A stretch of DNA of 64,000 nucleotides from Chryseobacterium sp. 52 (GCF_002754245.1 NZ_PEEX01000001.1:744001-808000), one strand, 5' to 3'. Positions 16,630-25,198 are shown, counted from the first letter of the stretch. Program-made: numbers and translations. Notes: generated by a model not told the origin, from the letters alone.

Positions 16630-17817
16630 ATGAAAGTAGTAGTAGGATTATCCGGAGGTGTAGACTCCAGTGTTACGGCATATTTGCTGCAACAGCAAGG
16701 CCATGAAGTGGTGGCTTTGTTTATGAGAAACTGGAATGATGCTTCGGTAACATTAGAAGATGAATGTCCCTGGATTGAGGACAGCAATGATGCCCTGATG
16801 GTCGCCCAGAAATTGGGAATTCCTTTCCAGGTAATTGATATGAGCGATCTTTATAAAGAGCGCATCGTAGATTATATGTTTGAGGAATATCAAAAAGGAA
16901 GAACTCCGAACCCGGATGTTCTTTGTAACAGAGAAGTAAAATTTGATGTTTTCATGAAGACTGCGATGTCTTTAGGTGCTGATAAAGTGGCTACAGGACA
17001 TTATGCGCAGGTAAATTCAACTTTTGACGAAAACGGAAAAGAAATCTTCCATCTTTTAGCTGGAAAAGATAACAATAAAGACCAGTCTTATTTCCTATGT
17101 CAGCTGAGCCAGGATCAACTGTCAAAAGCATTGTTCCCTATCGGAGAACTGACTAAACCGCAGGTAAGGGAAATTGCTAAAGAAATCGGGCTTGTAACTG
17201 CCGACAAAAAAGATTCTCAGGGATTGTGTTTTATTGGAAAAGTAAGCCTTCCTCAGTTTTTACAGCAGCAGCTTGTTCCGAAGGAAGGTGAAATTGTAGA
17301 AATTTTCAAAGATTCTCCCTTATTTTCTGTTGAAAGTCCTGACTTTTCATCGAAAGAAGAAGAACTGGAATTTTTAGCCCGGAAAATCAATTATAAAAAA
17401 TCTGACGGAAAAGTAATCGGAAAGCATCAGGGTGCCCAGTTTTTTACGATCGGACAAAGCAAAGGACTTGGTATAGGAGGACACAAAGAGAGCTGTTTTA
17501 TCCTGTCCAGAGACATGGAAAACAATATTATTTTTGTGGGTGAAGGACACAGTTCTCCCGGACTGCATAAAAAAGCATTAAAAATTGACAATACTGAAGT
17601 GCATTGGGTGCGTGAGGATATGAAACTGGAAAATGGTGGATCGATGGAAGTAATGGCGAGATTCAGATACAGACAGGCATTACAGAAAGCAGTTCTTTAT
17701 CAGTTTGAGAATGCATTGTATATTGAATTTGATGAGCCGCAATCGGCAATAGCAGAAGGTCAGTTTGCAGCCTGGTATATTGATGAGGAACTGATTGGAA
17801 GCGGGGTGATCTCATAA
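16630..17817 (+). CDS. mnmA: tRNA-specific 2-thiouridylase MnmA
   Basis: Thiolates U34 of tRNA-Lys, -Glu and -Gln, the s2 part of mnm5s2U. The PP-loop motif [11 protein letters not shown] is at residues 6-16; the two catalytic cysteines are C99 ([11 protein letters not shown]) and C200 ([10 protein letters not shown]). At 395 residues it is slightly longer than the E. coli enzyme, with an insertion around residues 225-250. Sulfur reaches it in some bacteria by a Tus relay, not seen here. The window also contains mnmG, which acts on the same base, but 28 kb away. Confidence 0.96.
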   Translation: MKVVVGLSGGVDSSVTAYLLQQQGHEVVALFMRNWNDASVTLEDECPWIEDSNDALMVAQKLGIPFQVIDMSDLYKERIVDYMFEEYQKGRTPNPDVLCNREVKFDVFMKTAMSLGADKVATGHYAQVNSTFDENGKEIFHLLAGKDNNKDQSYFLCQLSQDQLSKALFPIGELTKPQVREIAKEIGLVTADKKDSQGLCFIGKVSLPQFLQQQLVPKEGEIVEIFKDSPLFSVESPDFSSKEEELEFLARKINYKKSDGKVIGKHQGAQFFTIGQSKGLGIGGHKESCFILSRDMENNIIFVGEGHSSPGLHKKALKIDNTEVHWVREDMKLENGGSMEVMARFRYRQALQKAVLYQFENALYIEFDEPQSAIAEGQFAAWYIDEELIGSGVIS

Positions 17818-17898
17818 AATAAAAATTTTTTGAAAATTTTCTGTAACGTATTTTAGATTGTTGTACTTACTTGATAAATAACAATAAAAAATATCATT

Positions 17899-18105
17899 AT
17901 GAAAACGACTACAAAAAACCAGTACGCACTTGTTAACCTATTTTTAATTCCAATTGTATCAGCTGTCTTCGGTTATAATCTTTATCAGCTGATTGCACAT
18001 CCGGAAAACTCAAATATTGTGGCAACCCTTCTTCTGGCTGTTATTACCGGATATATGGTTCGCAAATATGGTTACAAACCAACAAAAGAAAACAAAGAAA
18101 ATTAA
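17899..18105 (+). CDS. Small two-helix membrane protein
   Basis: A 68-residue protein with a short charged start, two hydrophobic segments (about residues 12-32 and 40-54) separated by HPENSN, and a Lys/Glu/Asn-rich C-terminal tail. It has no recognised family. The bases before the ATG are A-rich, as is normal for translation starts here, and a good terminator follows 27 bases after the stop, which supports a real gene. Confidence 0.6.
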   Translation: MKTTTKNQYALVNLFLIPIVSAVFGYNLYQLIAHPENSNIVATLLLAVITGYMVRKYGYKPTKENKEN

Positions 18106-18131
18106 ATCATTTTCTTTGACATCTATAAAAT

Positions 18132-18166
18132 CCCGAAGCATTTTTGTTTCGGGTTTCTTTTTTTTT
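18132..18166. terminator. Terminator between convergent small genes
   Basis: An 8-bp stem (CCCGAAGC at 18132-18139 with GTTTCGGG at 18146-18153, one G-U pair) has a 6-base loop and is followed by a T-rich tail. It lies between the genes ending at 18105 and 18174. Confidence 0.7.
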
Positions 18167-18173
18167 AGATGAA

Positions 18174-18527
18174 TTACTTCTTCATCTTATGCTTCACTTC
18201 TTCTGACATAAAAGCTATATTGACAATAACTTCTGCCACAAGAATACTGAATAAAATTCCAACAGGACGGTCCAGACTTATTCCTTTGAGTAATTTTACA
18301 GCTCCCAGGATGAAAATAATAAGCATGAAGTAAAAAGAAATCTTCGAAAGGTTTTCTCCAAAGAATTTTAAACTCCAGACGGAAAGATAAAAACCTATGG
18401 TTAAACTGAAATAAAATTTCAAAAATTCAGGACCTCTTACAATAATTGGATTCAGCGTATGGCAGTATATTTCAAGTCCTATAAAACAGGCCATAATAGG
18501 TATTGAATGAATAATAATCTTTTTCAT
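18174..18527 (-). CDS. Four-helix membrane protein of unknown function
   Basis: A 117-residue hydrophobic protein with about four predicted membrane segments (residues 6-22, 38-53, 63-80 and 88-104) and a basic C-terminal tail. No family was recognised. It follows the glycine/cysteine-rich gene by 12 bases and probably shares its transcript, so the two may work at the same membrane. The coding call rests on hydrophobic pattern and spacing. Confidence 0.55.
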   Translation of the reverse strand: MKKIIIHSIPIMACFIGLEIYCHTLNPIIVRGPEFLKFYFSLTIGFYLSVWSLKFFGENLSKISFYFMLIIFILGAVKLLKGISLDRPVGILFSILVAEVIVNIAFMSEEVKHKMKK

Positions 18528-18539
18528 AGCTATTGATTT

Positions 18540-19343
18540 TTAACTCCCACATCCTCCTCCGCAACCGCCACAACCTCCTCCACAGCCACTGCTGCATCCA
18601 CTTCCGCCTCCATCGCTGCTGCAGCTGGAACTGCCACCATCACTGCTAAAGCCGGAACTGCTCCCATTGCTGCTTCCTCCTAGGCTGCCATCATCCTTCT
18701 TTTTGATAATGATATTCCCTTCGTCACCCCGGAAGAAAGAAATAAAGCGGAAGAAAGAAAAGATCCCCTGGAGGAAAACAAAGATCCCAATGACTGGTAA
18801 AGCGACTGATGCTAAAGTTCCGAGAACTTCACCCAGACAGGATGAAAGCATAAAAAGAGCGACAAATAAGGGAATAATTCTAAGCCTTTTCAGCCAGATT
18901 GTCCTGGTCCCGGTTTTTCCTTTTTCAAACCAGATATCTTTAGGAGCTTCCTGTTTAAAAACTTCATGATAGCTTTTCAACGTATCTGAAAACCAGTCTC
19001 TGTGTTTAGTTTTCTCATTAAAACCTCCTTTTGATGGATGATGATGAAGTTTTCTTTTTAAGATATTGGGACAAAACTCATCCCAGTAATTTTGGGTGTA
19101 GATCAGGTGCATATGCCATACTTTATCTACTGTTTCGCTTGGAGAAGCTCCATTGGGAAGAATACAGCAGAGATAAACAAATTTTTTATACTCCTGAATG
19201 GCTTTTTGAGCAAAGTCCAAAGTCCAGTGTTCTTCTTTGGCCAGCTTTTTTGAAAAAGGAAAATCAGCGTCTGAAGCATCCAGTGAAAAACTCTGAATCC
19301 GGCTCCATAGAATGTCATCTTGTAATAAGATTGTTGTTTCCAT
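18540..19343 (-). CDS. GRDP-like membrane protein with Gly/Ser/Cys tail
   Basis: A 267-residue protein. The N-terminal part matches the glycine-rich-domain-protein-like family: VDKVWHMHLIYTQNYWDEFC with conserved Trp/His residues and a His-rich LKRKLHHHP segment. Two membrane segments follow (about residues 155-190 with SSCLGE, then ALPVIGIFVFL). The last ~60 residues are Gly, Ser and Cys with few others and end in GGCGGGCGS. The ATG at 19343 gives METTILL; an in-frame ATG at 19370 adds nine basic residues and is less likely. The cysteine tail could bind metal or crosslink, but this is inference. It is the first gene of a two-gene unit. Confidence 0.7.
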   Translation of the reverse strand: METTILLQDDILWSRIQSFSLDASDADFPFSKKLAKEEHWTLDFAQKAIQEYKKFVYLCCILPNGASPSETVDKVWHMHLIYTQNYWDEFCPNILKRKLHHHPSKGGFNEKTKHRDWFSDTLKSYHEVFKQEAPKDIWFEKGKTGTRTIWLKRLRIIPLFVALFMLSSCLGEVLGTLASVALPVIGIFVFLQGIFSFFRFISFFRGDEGNIIIKKKDDGSLGGSSNGSSSGFSSDGGSSSCSSDGGGSGCSSGCGGGCGGCGGGCGS

Positions 19344-19486
19344 TGTGTTAACTTTTATTTTTCTACTCAAATATCATTTGATTTTAAAATATAAAAGTCT
19401 TTTACAAATCTTATTTGGATGTATAAAAATCTTATATTAGTCTTGTTTAATAAAAGATTCAATCTGATCAATAAAACAGGAGCGCA

Positions 19487-20383
19487 ATGAAAAAAGAGGA
19501 TATTCTGCATCTCGAGAAATTAATGAATTTCTTAAGTCAGCATTTTTTGAAGAAAAATCATTGGGAGGATGTTACAAAGACCGAATGGTCATACATCAGT
19601 GCGGAAATAAATGATCTCATTATTAGTGATCATTCGGAGAAAGACATCAAAAAAGAGCCTGATCTTCTCGGTTCCAACTACCTCTATGAACATTTGATAA
19701 TCAACAAATTAAAGAAGTATCATCAGAATGAAAATGCGGCTTTAAGCAGACCTAATCTTGCAAAATTAAGTCAGATTGTCAAGGTATTGGGATATTCAAA
19801 TTACATAGATTTCATCAATTCCAATACAGAATCATTCAACTTTAATGATCTCAGGATAGATATGAATAATGTGAAGCAGAATACAGCCCTTTTAGACCGG
19901 TTAGTTGGCTGTTGGTATTCTTATAACAGAAACCTTCCGGAAAGCCCTATTCAGGCTCGGGAAGACCGTATCTGGCGTTCTGCAATGGAAATATACAGAT
20001 CTGAAACTACCGGAGAATACTTTATCGAAAGAAGCGGCGGAGATCACCACAAGTATTTCGGAAAAGTAACCGCGTATTCAGACTATGTATTTATCATCAT
20101 GAACAGCAATACGTTCATTCGCCAGAGACATTTTATCTCAAGGATAAAAGATATCAAGGAAAAGCTTAAAAATCCAGAATATAAGCTCCATGAGGTGCAT
20201 TTTATAAGTACATGTATTAGTTTTAATCAAGAGCCTATAGCCCTGTTCGAGATATTCCAGAAAGCGGACAGAAAGACTTTTATTTCTGACTCTATCAGCT
20301 TTCCGATTGACAGTGATGAGATCCCTCCTTCTATTATAAAACAGCTTGAAGACACTGAGTCTAACAGAATTGATTACAGGTAG
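19487..20383 (+). CDS. Two-part soluble protein of unknown function
   Basis: A 298-residue protein with no signal peptide or membrane segment and no recognised family. Residues 1-115 look all-helical and end in LGYSNYIDFINSNTE, a pattern resembling helical adaptor or DNA-binding-like domains ahead of effector domains. Residues 135-275 look beta-rich, starting with RLVGCWYSYNRNLP and containing EYFIERSGGDHHKYFGKVTAYSDYVFIIMNS, a possible barrel or sensor fold. It has its own A-rich leader with a GGAGCG just before the ATG (19478-19483), a weak Shine-Dalgarno. It is convergent with the LytTR operon. What it does is open. Confidence 0.65.
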   Translation: MKKEDILHLEKLMNFLSQHFLKKNHWEDVTKTEWSYISAEINDLIISDHSEKDIKKEPDLLGSNYLYEHLIINKLKKYHQNENAALSRPNLAKLSQIVKVLGYSNYIDFINSNTESFNFNDLRIDMNNVKQNTALLDRLVGCWYSYNRNLPESPIQAREDRIWRSAMEIYRSETTGEYFIERSGGDHHKYFGKVTAYSDYVFIIMNSNTFIRQRHFISRIKDIKEKLKNPEYKLHEVHFISTCISFNQEPIALFEIFQKADRKTFISDSISFPIDSDEIPPSIIKQLEDTESNRIDYR

Positions 20384-20491
20384 ATGGGTTCCGGGTTTTC
20401 GGGCTGAGCGTTTTTAGGGTTACTTTTGAGGATATACAATTCTCAAAATACCGGTTCTTTTTAGCTTTAACCTCTGACTTCAATCCTTTAT

Positions 20492-21235
20492 TTATCCCAC
20501 CAGCCATTCTTTAAAATCTTTCACCCGGTCACGGCTTACAGTGATGTCTTCCTGCGGCTGAAATTCCATATCGACCTTATAATTTGGCGAAGTATGAATG
20601 TTTTTTATATAATCCGAATTGATGATAAACTGTCTGTTGACACGGAAAAACTTCTTTTCTTCAAGAATATCTTCCAGCTCATCCAGAGTAAAATCTGAAG
20701 GATACACCCGTTCTTCCGTTTGAAGATAGACGATTTTATTTTCACTGAAAAAGCAGCTTATTTCCTGAGTCTGAACAATTTTCAGGTTATATCCGATCTT
20801 CACCAACACTCTGGACAGCGTAGATTTCTCTTTTCTGATCAGCTGTTTAATGTCCTCAGAGCCCGTTGTATTGTTAGCCGGGATAAATGATTTAAATTTC
20901 TCCACAGCTCCCGAAAGATCTTCTTCCAGAATAGGTTTTAAAAGATAATCGATGCTGTTCAGCTTAAATGCTTTCAAGGTATACTGATCAAAAGCTGTTG
21001 TGTAGATGATAAAGCCTTTTGTAGGCACTTTCTCAAAAATATCGAAAGACAGGCCGTCTCCAAGAACAATATCAGAAAAGATCAGCTGCGGGTGCTCATT
21101 TTCAGAAAACCAGGCCACTCCTTCTTCCACCGATTCTATTTTGGTAACGACTTCTATTTCAGGGAAATTACTCAGCATTCTTTCCAGTTTCCTTGAAGCA
21201 GGCTTCTCGTCTTCGATGATGACAGTTTTGATCAT
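20492..21235 (-). CDS. LytTR family response regulator
   Basis: A 247-residue two-component regulator. The receiver domain (1-120) has IIEDE (acidic pocket), phospho-acceptor D55 in LIFSDIVLGDG, T80 and K100 in LLKP. The C-terminal LytTR DNA-binding domain spans about residues 140-245, with EISCFFSENKIVYLQT and FFRVNRQFIINSDYI, the usual LytTR signatures. It ends the minus-strand set that starts with a histidine kinase at 24337, and 2TM proteins lie between the two. The kinase is the likely partner. Confidence 0.92.
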   Translation of the reverse strand: MIKTVIIEDEKPASRKLERMLSNFPEIEVVTKIESVEEGVAWFSENEHPQLIFSDIVLGDGLSFDIFEKVPTKGFIIYTTAFDQYTLKAFKLNSIDYLLKPILEEDLSGAVEKFKSFIPANNTTGSEDIKQLIRKEKSTLSRVLVKIGYNLKIVQTQEISCFFSENKIVYLQTEERVYPSDFTLDELEDILEEKKFFRVNRQFIINSDYIKNIHTSPNYKVDMEFQPQEDITVSRDRVKDFKEWLVG

Positions 21236-21290
21236 TGAGTTCTAGTTTTTAGTTTAAATCGGGAATAAAATTAGATAAAAAATAAACAGC

Positions 21291-21566
21291 TTAAAAATCT
21301 ATGTTCTTTTTACCTTTTCTCATTTCCTTTTCTATAATGTTATTTTCCCATTCTGCATCCAAAAGGAATAGTTTCACCGCTTTAACGGTTAAAATAATAC
21401 CCCATATCACTAAGATAACGGATCCGTTGAATAGAGAGAGATTAATATGGCCGTTTTTAAAAACATCTTTAAAAAATATAATTCCGGCCACGATTCCGAA
21501 CCACATAAGGTTCTTATAGAATTTTTTCAGCTGACCGACTCTTTCCTGTGCAGTATTATAATCCAT
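21291..21566 (-). CDS. 2TM domain protein
   Basis: A 91-residue protein of the 2TM family: a basic amphipathic start (AQERVGQLKKFYKNL, residues 6-20), two membrane helices (about 21-35 and 46-66) and an acidic/basic tail with AEWENNIIEKEM. It is the most divergent of four related units in this operon. 2TM proteins are known mainly as a domain in Bacteroidota, with no established function. It lies 55 bases upstream of the LytTR regulator and 22 downstream of the next 2TM gene. Confidence 0.8.
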   Translation of the reverse strand: MDYNTAQERVGQLKKFYKNLMWFGIVAGIIFFKDVFKNGHINLSLFNGSVILVIWGIILTVKAVKLFLLDAEWENNIIEKEMRKGKKNIDF

Positions 21567-21588
21567 GATCGTTACAATGTTAAGGTTA

Positions 21589-21885
21589 TTATAGTGTTTT
21601 TGTATTTTTTCTGTCCTGATCCATCAGTTCTCTTATTTTTCTTTCTTCCCATTCTTTTCCAATTCCGAAAACATTAAGAGCATGGGCAACAATTCCTACT
21701 CCCCAGCCTAGCATAGGCCAGTAAAACCATAAATGATCAGGAGAGGTAATAAGGTTTAATACCGCCAGAAAAGGAATAACCAGACAGTAAGAAGTAAGGT
21801 TTCCGTAGAAGCCTTTCAGTTCTTTTACTCTTTTTGCCGCTTTTTTGTAAGCAAGATTTTCATTAGTATAGCCTTTTGTTTCCAT
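21589..21885 (-). CDS. 2TM domain protein, close match to the kinase tail
   Basis: A 98-residue 2TM protein with AAKRVKELKGFYGNL, two membrane helices (about residues 30-47 and 57-73) and the ending KEWEERKIRELMD. It is strikingly similar over its full length to the C-terminal extension of the histidine kinase in the same operon, for example in WPMLGWGVGIVAHA against FPMLGWGVGVASHA. A recent duplication or a kinase/decoy pair is likely. It has its own promoter at 21926-21957. Confidence 0.85.
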   Translation of the reverse strand: METKGYTNENLAYKKAAKRVKELKGFYGNLTSYCLVIPFLAVLNLITSPDHLWFYWPMLGWGVGIVAHALNVFGIGKEWEERKIRELMDQDRKNTKTL

Positions 21886-21925
21886 AATTTTTATTTAAAA
21901 GGTTGATTTGTTTTTTTTCTTGAAT

Positions 21926-21957
21926 CAAAGGTATGGCGGAAAGGGATCTCTTATCAA
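21926..21957 (-). promoter_or_regulatory. Promoter inside the 2TM/LytTR operon
   Basis: On the minus strand TACCTTTG (21926-21933) lies 21 bases from a TTG (21955-21957), a complete Bacteroidota promoter. It would drive the 2TM genes and the LytTR regulator apart from the kinase. The leader is about 35 bases. Confidence 0.65.
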
Positions 21958-22107
21958 CTTTATATGACCGAACCGTAGAATATACTTCCTGAATGGTAAA
22001 AAGCTATATTTCACTCTTACATTAGCCAATATAGAAATCTTTCTTTTAATCTCCCGAAGGCCCTGCAGATGATTGTGCTGGAATGTTTATTACTTGGAAA
22101 TGTAAAA

Positions 22108-22677
22108 TCAGTAGATAAATGGAATCAATTTTTTTGTAGAGTTTCTGTATTGGATATACTCTTCTCCAAACTTTTCTACAAGGGCTCTTTCTTCGATTTT
22201 AATTCGGTAAGTAAACGCCAAAAATGGAGGCAAAAAAGCAAAAATCAAAGAAATCCAGTTATTAAGATAAAGACCAAGTCCTAAAGAAGTCAGCAGGGAA
22301 AATGCATAAGAGGGATGTCTCAGGTATCTGTAAAATCCTTCTTTCTTGATTTTGTGATCCTCCTTTATGGTCACATCAACAGTAAAATATTTTCCTAAAG
22401 ATCTGATGATTATAAATCTGAAAATAATTCCTATCAGAATAAACGCTTCGCCCAGGTATAAGATCCATATTCCATCAGTGATAGGAAATCTGGTCATAGA
22501 AGAAGTCATTACCGAAGCAGCAATGGAAAACGGAATCGCCATCCATAAGATATTCAACGTAGACTTATCTTTATCTTTCTTGTCTTCTTTGCCGGATTTC
22601 AGCATATTCTTGTACAGAATTTCAGTCAAAAACCATGCAACCATTGAAATGAAAAATAAGGTTTCAAAAGCGTTCAT
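22108..22677 (-). CDS. Isoprenylcysteine carboxyl methyltransferase-like membrane protein
   Basis: A 189-residue membrane protein of the ICMT/PEMT-like superfamily, with about five membrane segments. The family signature is near the C-terminus: GFYRYLRHPSYAF (about residues 113-125, binding S-adenosylmethionine), then an RIKIEERALVEKFGEEYIQY segment. Bacterial members methylate lipids, small molecules or isoprenoid-like groups; the substrate cannot be read here. Its position inside a run of 2TM and two-component genes is unusual and suggests a membrane-linked job. It is 33 bases downstream of the preceding 2TM gene and 222 upstream of the next. Confidence 0.82.
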   Translation of the reverse strand: MNAFETLFFISMVAWFLTEILYKNMLKSGKEDKKDKDKSTLNILWMAIPFSIAASVMTSSMTRFPITDGIWILYLGEAFILIGIIFRFIIIRSLGKYFTVDVTIKEDHKIKKEGFYRYLRHPSYAFSLLTSLGLGLYLNNWISLIFAFLPPFLAFTYRIKIEERALVEKFGEEYIQYRNSTKKLIPFIY

Positions 22678-22710
22678 ATGTGTTTGTTTAAGGTTAAAAA
22701 ATAAATTCCT

Positions 22711-23019
22711 TTATTTCAAATTCTCCTTTTTCTCCATCAGTTTCCGGATCTTTTTTTCCTCCCAATCTCTCACAAAGCCAATGCTTGGTAAAAAAACGAC
22801 AATGGCATGAGCCACCAACCCGATTCCCCAAAATGTTGCTGTAAAGAAATTCTTGAACTGGAAGTAGCTCTCTCCGGGCTTTAAATGATTATAATTATAA
22901 AGAACAATCATTGCATTCACAGCCAGATAGGCGAATAAATGTCCATAAAAACCCCTTAATCTTTCAACCTGCTGTTTAGCCTGCTGATAACGGATATTGT
23001 TTTCATCAGATGTTTCCAT
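22711..23019 (-). CDS. 2TM domain protein
   Basis: A 102-residue 2TM protein: AKQQVERLRGFYGHL, two membrane helices (about residues 29-45 and 62-82) and VRDWEEKKIRKLMEKKE at the end. The ATG at 23019 was chosen; the frame is open to 23079, but that part lies inside the histidine kinase gene, where it is a shadow. It overlaps the kinase stop by 14 bases, so translation is probably coupled. Confidence 0.82.
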   Translation of the reverse strand: METSDENNIRYQQAKQQVERLRGFYGHLFAYLAVNAMIVLYNYNHLKPGESYFQFKNFFTATFWGIGLVAHAIVVFLPSIGFVRDWEEKKIRKLMEKKENLK

Positions 23020-24337
23020 TATTTCTTTTTTTTTGTTTATCCATAATTTCCCGAATCTTTTTTTCTTTCCAGGATTCACTTACCCCAAAAACCTGAAACG
23101 CATGAGAAGCAACGCCAACGCCCCAACCTAACATTGGAAAATAGAACCAAAGATTTTTGGGTGATGTCAGGAGGTTGATGATAATTAAAAAAGGAATTAT
23201 CGTACAGTAAGAAATAAGATTGGCGTAGAAACTTTTCAGCTCTTTTACGCGCTTTCTTGCCTTTTCATATGATTCATCCTCGCTCTCGGTAGTGACACTG
23301 GTATTGTTTGGCTTATTGGCCAGTATCGGAACTTTTACTTTAAAATAATCTTCAGATTTTTCAATAAAAACATTCTTCTTTGTAAGCAGTGCATACCTTT
23401 GAACAATATTAGCCAGCCCAATCCCTGCACTTTCTTTCATCTGCTCTCTTGCCTGAAGGTTGTTTTCTATACACAATGTATCATTATCAGAAAATATTTT
23501 AATAACCAGAGGTCTTGAAGATGTTGCAAAATTATGTTTGATACAGTTTTCCAAAAGCAGCTGCAACGAAAGAGGTACAACATATCTCCGATCATCTTCT
23601 TTATTAACCTCAAAAATAAAATCTACACTGTCTTCAAATCTTGTTTTCAAAAGATCACAATATGTTTTTGCAAATTCAATCTCATCTTCTACCGTTACAA
23701 GTTCTTTATCTTTCTGTTCAAGTACATACCGGTAAATCTTTGACATTGAAGCGGTAAACTTCTGTGCCTGATTAGGGTTTTCATCAATCAGAGCGCTTAG
23801 TACATTTAAAGAATTAAAAAGAAAATGCGGATCCAGCTGGTTTTTCAGACTCTCAAACTGTGCATTGGCGGACTTTGCAATAAGCTTCTGCTCTACCACT
23901 TCTTTTCTGGACGTCTTCTTCAGCTCTTCCATGAATCCTTTTGCATGCAGGAAGGCAGATATCAGAAGGGCAACATTGATCGTAAACCAATTGACGAAAT
24001 TATATCTTCCCGAAAAATATTCCTGAGTGCTGACGGCTTTCTGAAAAACAACAAAGTTCATGTAATTGCAGAAATACACTAAAATAATATTGGCAATAAG
24101 AATTGAAACGATGCTGATTGCAGCTCTTTTCGTGGATGCTTCAGACCACGGAAATTTTTTATTCAGGAAATCATTGATGATCCCGTTTCCGGCTCCCAAA
24201 ATAAACGAATACATAAAAGAGATGAGGACAGTAAGCATAAAGTTCTCAAAGTTCTTCTCATCTGTAAAGAAGAGAAAGAAAAACAATGAGGTAGCCAATG
24301 ATACCCAGAGTAATATTATAAAGTTTTTACGTTTCAT
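23006..24337 (-). CDS. LytS-type sensor histidine kinase with C-terminal 2TM domain
   Basis: A 443-residue membrane kinase. Four hydrophobic segments (about residues 6-20, 32-50, 68-88 and 113-130) form the sensor part. The His_kinase domain has the phospho-acceptor His in NQLDPHFLFNSLN (near residue 173), the ATP-binding N-box LLLENCIKHNF and the G-box SAGIGLANIVQRY. After the catalytic core, from about residue 354, a whole 2TM domain follows (RVKELKSFYANL, GWGVGVASHAF, WKEKKIREIMDK), so the protein re-enters the membrane after its ATPase. This is an uncommon layout. The start at 24337 is supported by a promoter at 24355-24382; a longer frame to 24382 is not. Confidence 0.9.
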   Translation of the reverse strand: MKRKNFIILLWVSLATSLFFFLFFTDEKNFENFMLTVLISFMYSFILGAGNGIINDFLNKKFPWSEASTKRAAISIVSILIANIILVYFCNYMNFVVFQKAVSTQEYFSGRYNFVNWFTINVALLISAFLHAKGFMEELKKTSRKEVVEQKLIAKSANAQFESLKNQLDPHFLFNSLNVLSALIDENPNQAQKFTASMSKIYRYVLEQKDKELVTVEDEIEFAKTYCDLLKTRFEDSVDFIFEVNKEDDRRYVVPLSLQLLLENCIKHNFATSSRPLVIKIFSDNDTLCIENNLQAREQMKESAGIGLANIVQRYALLTKKNVFIEKSEDYFKVKVPILANKPNNTSVTTESEDESYEKARKRVKELKSFYANLISYCTIIPFLIIINLLTSPKNLWFYFPMLGWGVGVASHAFQVFGVSESWKEKKIREIMDKQKKRNNGNI

Positions 24338-24354
24338 TATCCGTTTTCTTGATT

Positions 24355-24382
24355 CAAAATTAGCTTTTATTAAAGGTATCAA
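24355..24382 (-). promoter_or_regulatory. Promoter of the histidine kinase operon
   Basis: On the minus strand TAATTTTG (24355-24362) lies 17 bases from TTG (24380-24382), a complete match to the Bacteroidota consensus. It fixes the kinase start to the ATG at 24337, about 12 bases after the predicted transcript start. Confidence 0.7.
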
Positions 24383-24427
24383 AAATTATTTTTTACTGAA
24401 GGGCTGATTTCTCTTCCCGAATGGAAT

Positions 24428-24452
24428 AAAAAAACCTTCCGTGAAAGGAAGG
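24428..24452 (-). terminator. Terminator of the secreted-protein gene
   Basis: On the minus strand a 6-bp stem (24447-24452 with 24435-24440, hexamer CCTTCC/GGAAGG) is followed directly by seven T (A-run 24428-24434). Confidence 0.7.
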
Positions 24453-24466
24453 CTTGATTTTCTTTA

Positions 24467-25117
24467 TTATTTTCCAGGCATATTGAGGAAATATTCTGCT
24501 TCTGATTTTCCCCAGTTCGGATCTAAAGCCGTTTTTGGTTTATAAGCGTTAAATTTTGTCACCGCTTCTTTGAACATCTCCATCCCTTTGGTTTTACTTC
24601 CGCCGTACTGTTCAGGTGTGAAATAAGTGTCTTCTGCTTTGATAAGGGCTACTCTTGGGTTCGCAGGATCCAGTTTTTCTGCAATCCCCATCTCTTCTAC
24701 AGCTTTAGCCCCATCTGTCATATAGCGTTGTGCCGGATTGACCATCATTCTTAAAGAAGAAGCCATTTTTCTCAGCAGATGAATTTCTGCATTGTCTGCT
24801 CCGGCAAGATTTTGAGCACTTGCCAAATATTTATCGGCCTGATCAGCCGTTTCATCCAATCCCTGCATATTTCCGTTTCTCATCATCAGTCTTCCCTTTT
24901 GGATTTGTGAGAATGCAGCATAGTAAGGTGGCAGCCATTTTGAACTTTCCTTGCTTCCGATTCTCTGGAAATCATTGGCCAGAGTCTGGAAATCTTCTGC
25001 GGTTTTACACGTTTCTATTTTTGCGATTTTTTCAGTCATTACTTTTTCGTAATCTGCCTGTGCAAAAGCCGTTAAACTCATAAAAGCTAAAGCAAAACTT
25101 AATAGGTATTTTTTCAT
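24467..25117 (-). CDS. Secreted helical (TPR-like) protein
   Basis: A 216-residue protein with a strong signal peptide (KKYLLSFALAFMSLTAFAQ, cleavage after AFA or FAQ). The rest is almost all helical with a tetratricopeptide-like rhythm: AEDFQTLANDFQRI, a long linker, then IAEKLDPANPRVALIKAED and GMEMFKEAVTKFNAY. It ends in WGKSEAEYFLN. Proteins like this are common in Bacteroidota, and their role is not known. It lies 81 bases downstream of the TonB-dependent receptor and may be transcribed with it. Confidence 0.75.
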   Translation of the reverse strand: MKKYLLSFALAFMSLTAFAQADYEKVMTEKIAKIETCKTAEDFQTLANDFQRIGSKESSKWLPPYYAAFSQIQKGRLMMRNGNMQGLDETADQADKYLASAQNLAGADNAEIHLLRKMASSLRMMVNPAQRYMTDGAKAVEEMGIAEKLDPANPRVALIKAEDTYFTPEQYGGSKTKGMEMFKEAVTKFNAYKPKTALDPNWGKSEAEYFLNMPGK

Positions 25118-25198
25118 TATATCAATTTTTTAAAGTTAATTAATTTTGTATCTGAAGTTATGTATTTTACTGTGATTGCAGTAACCACTGTTATTATT

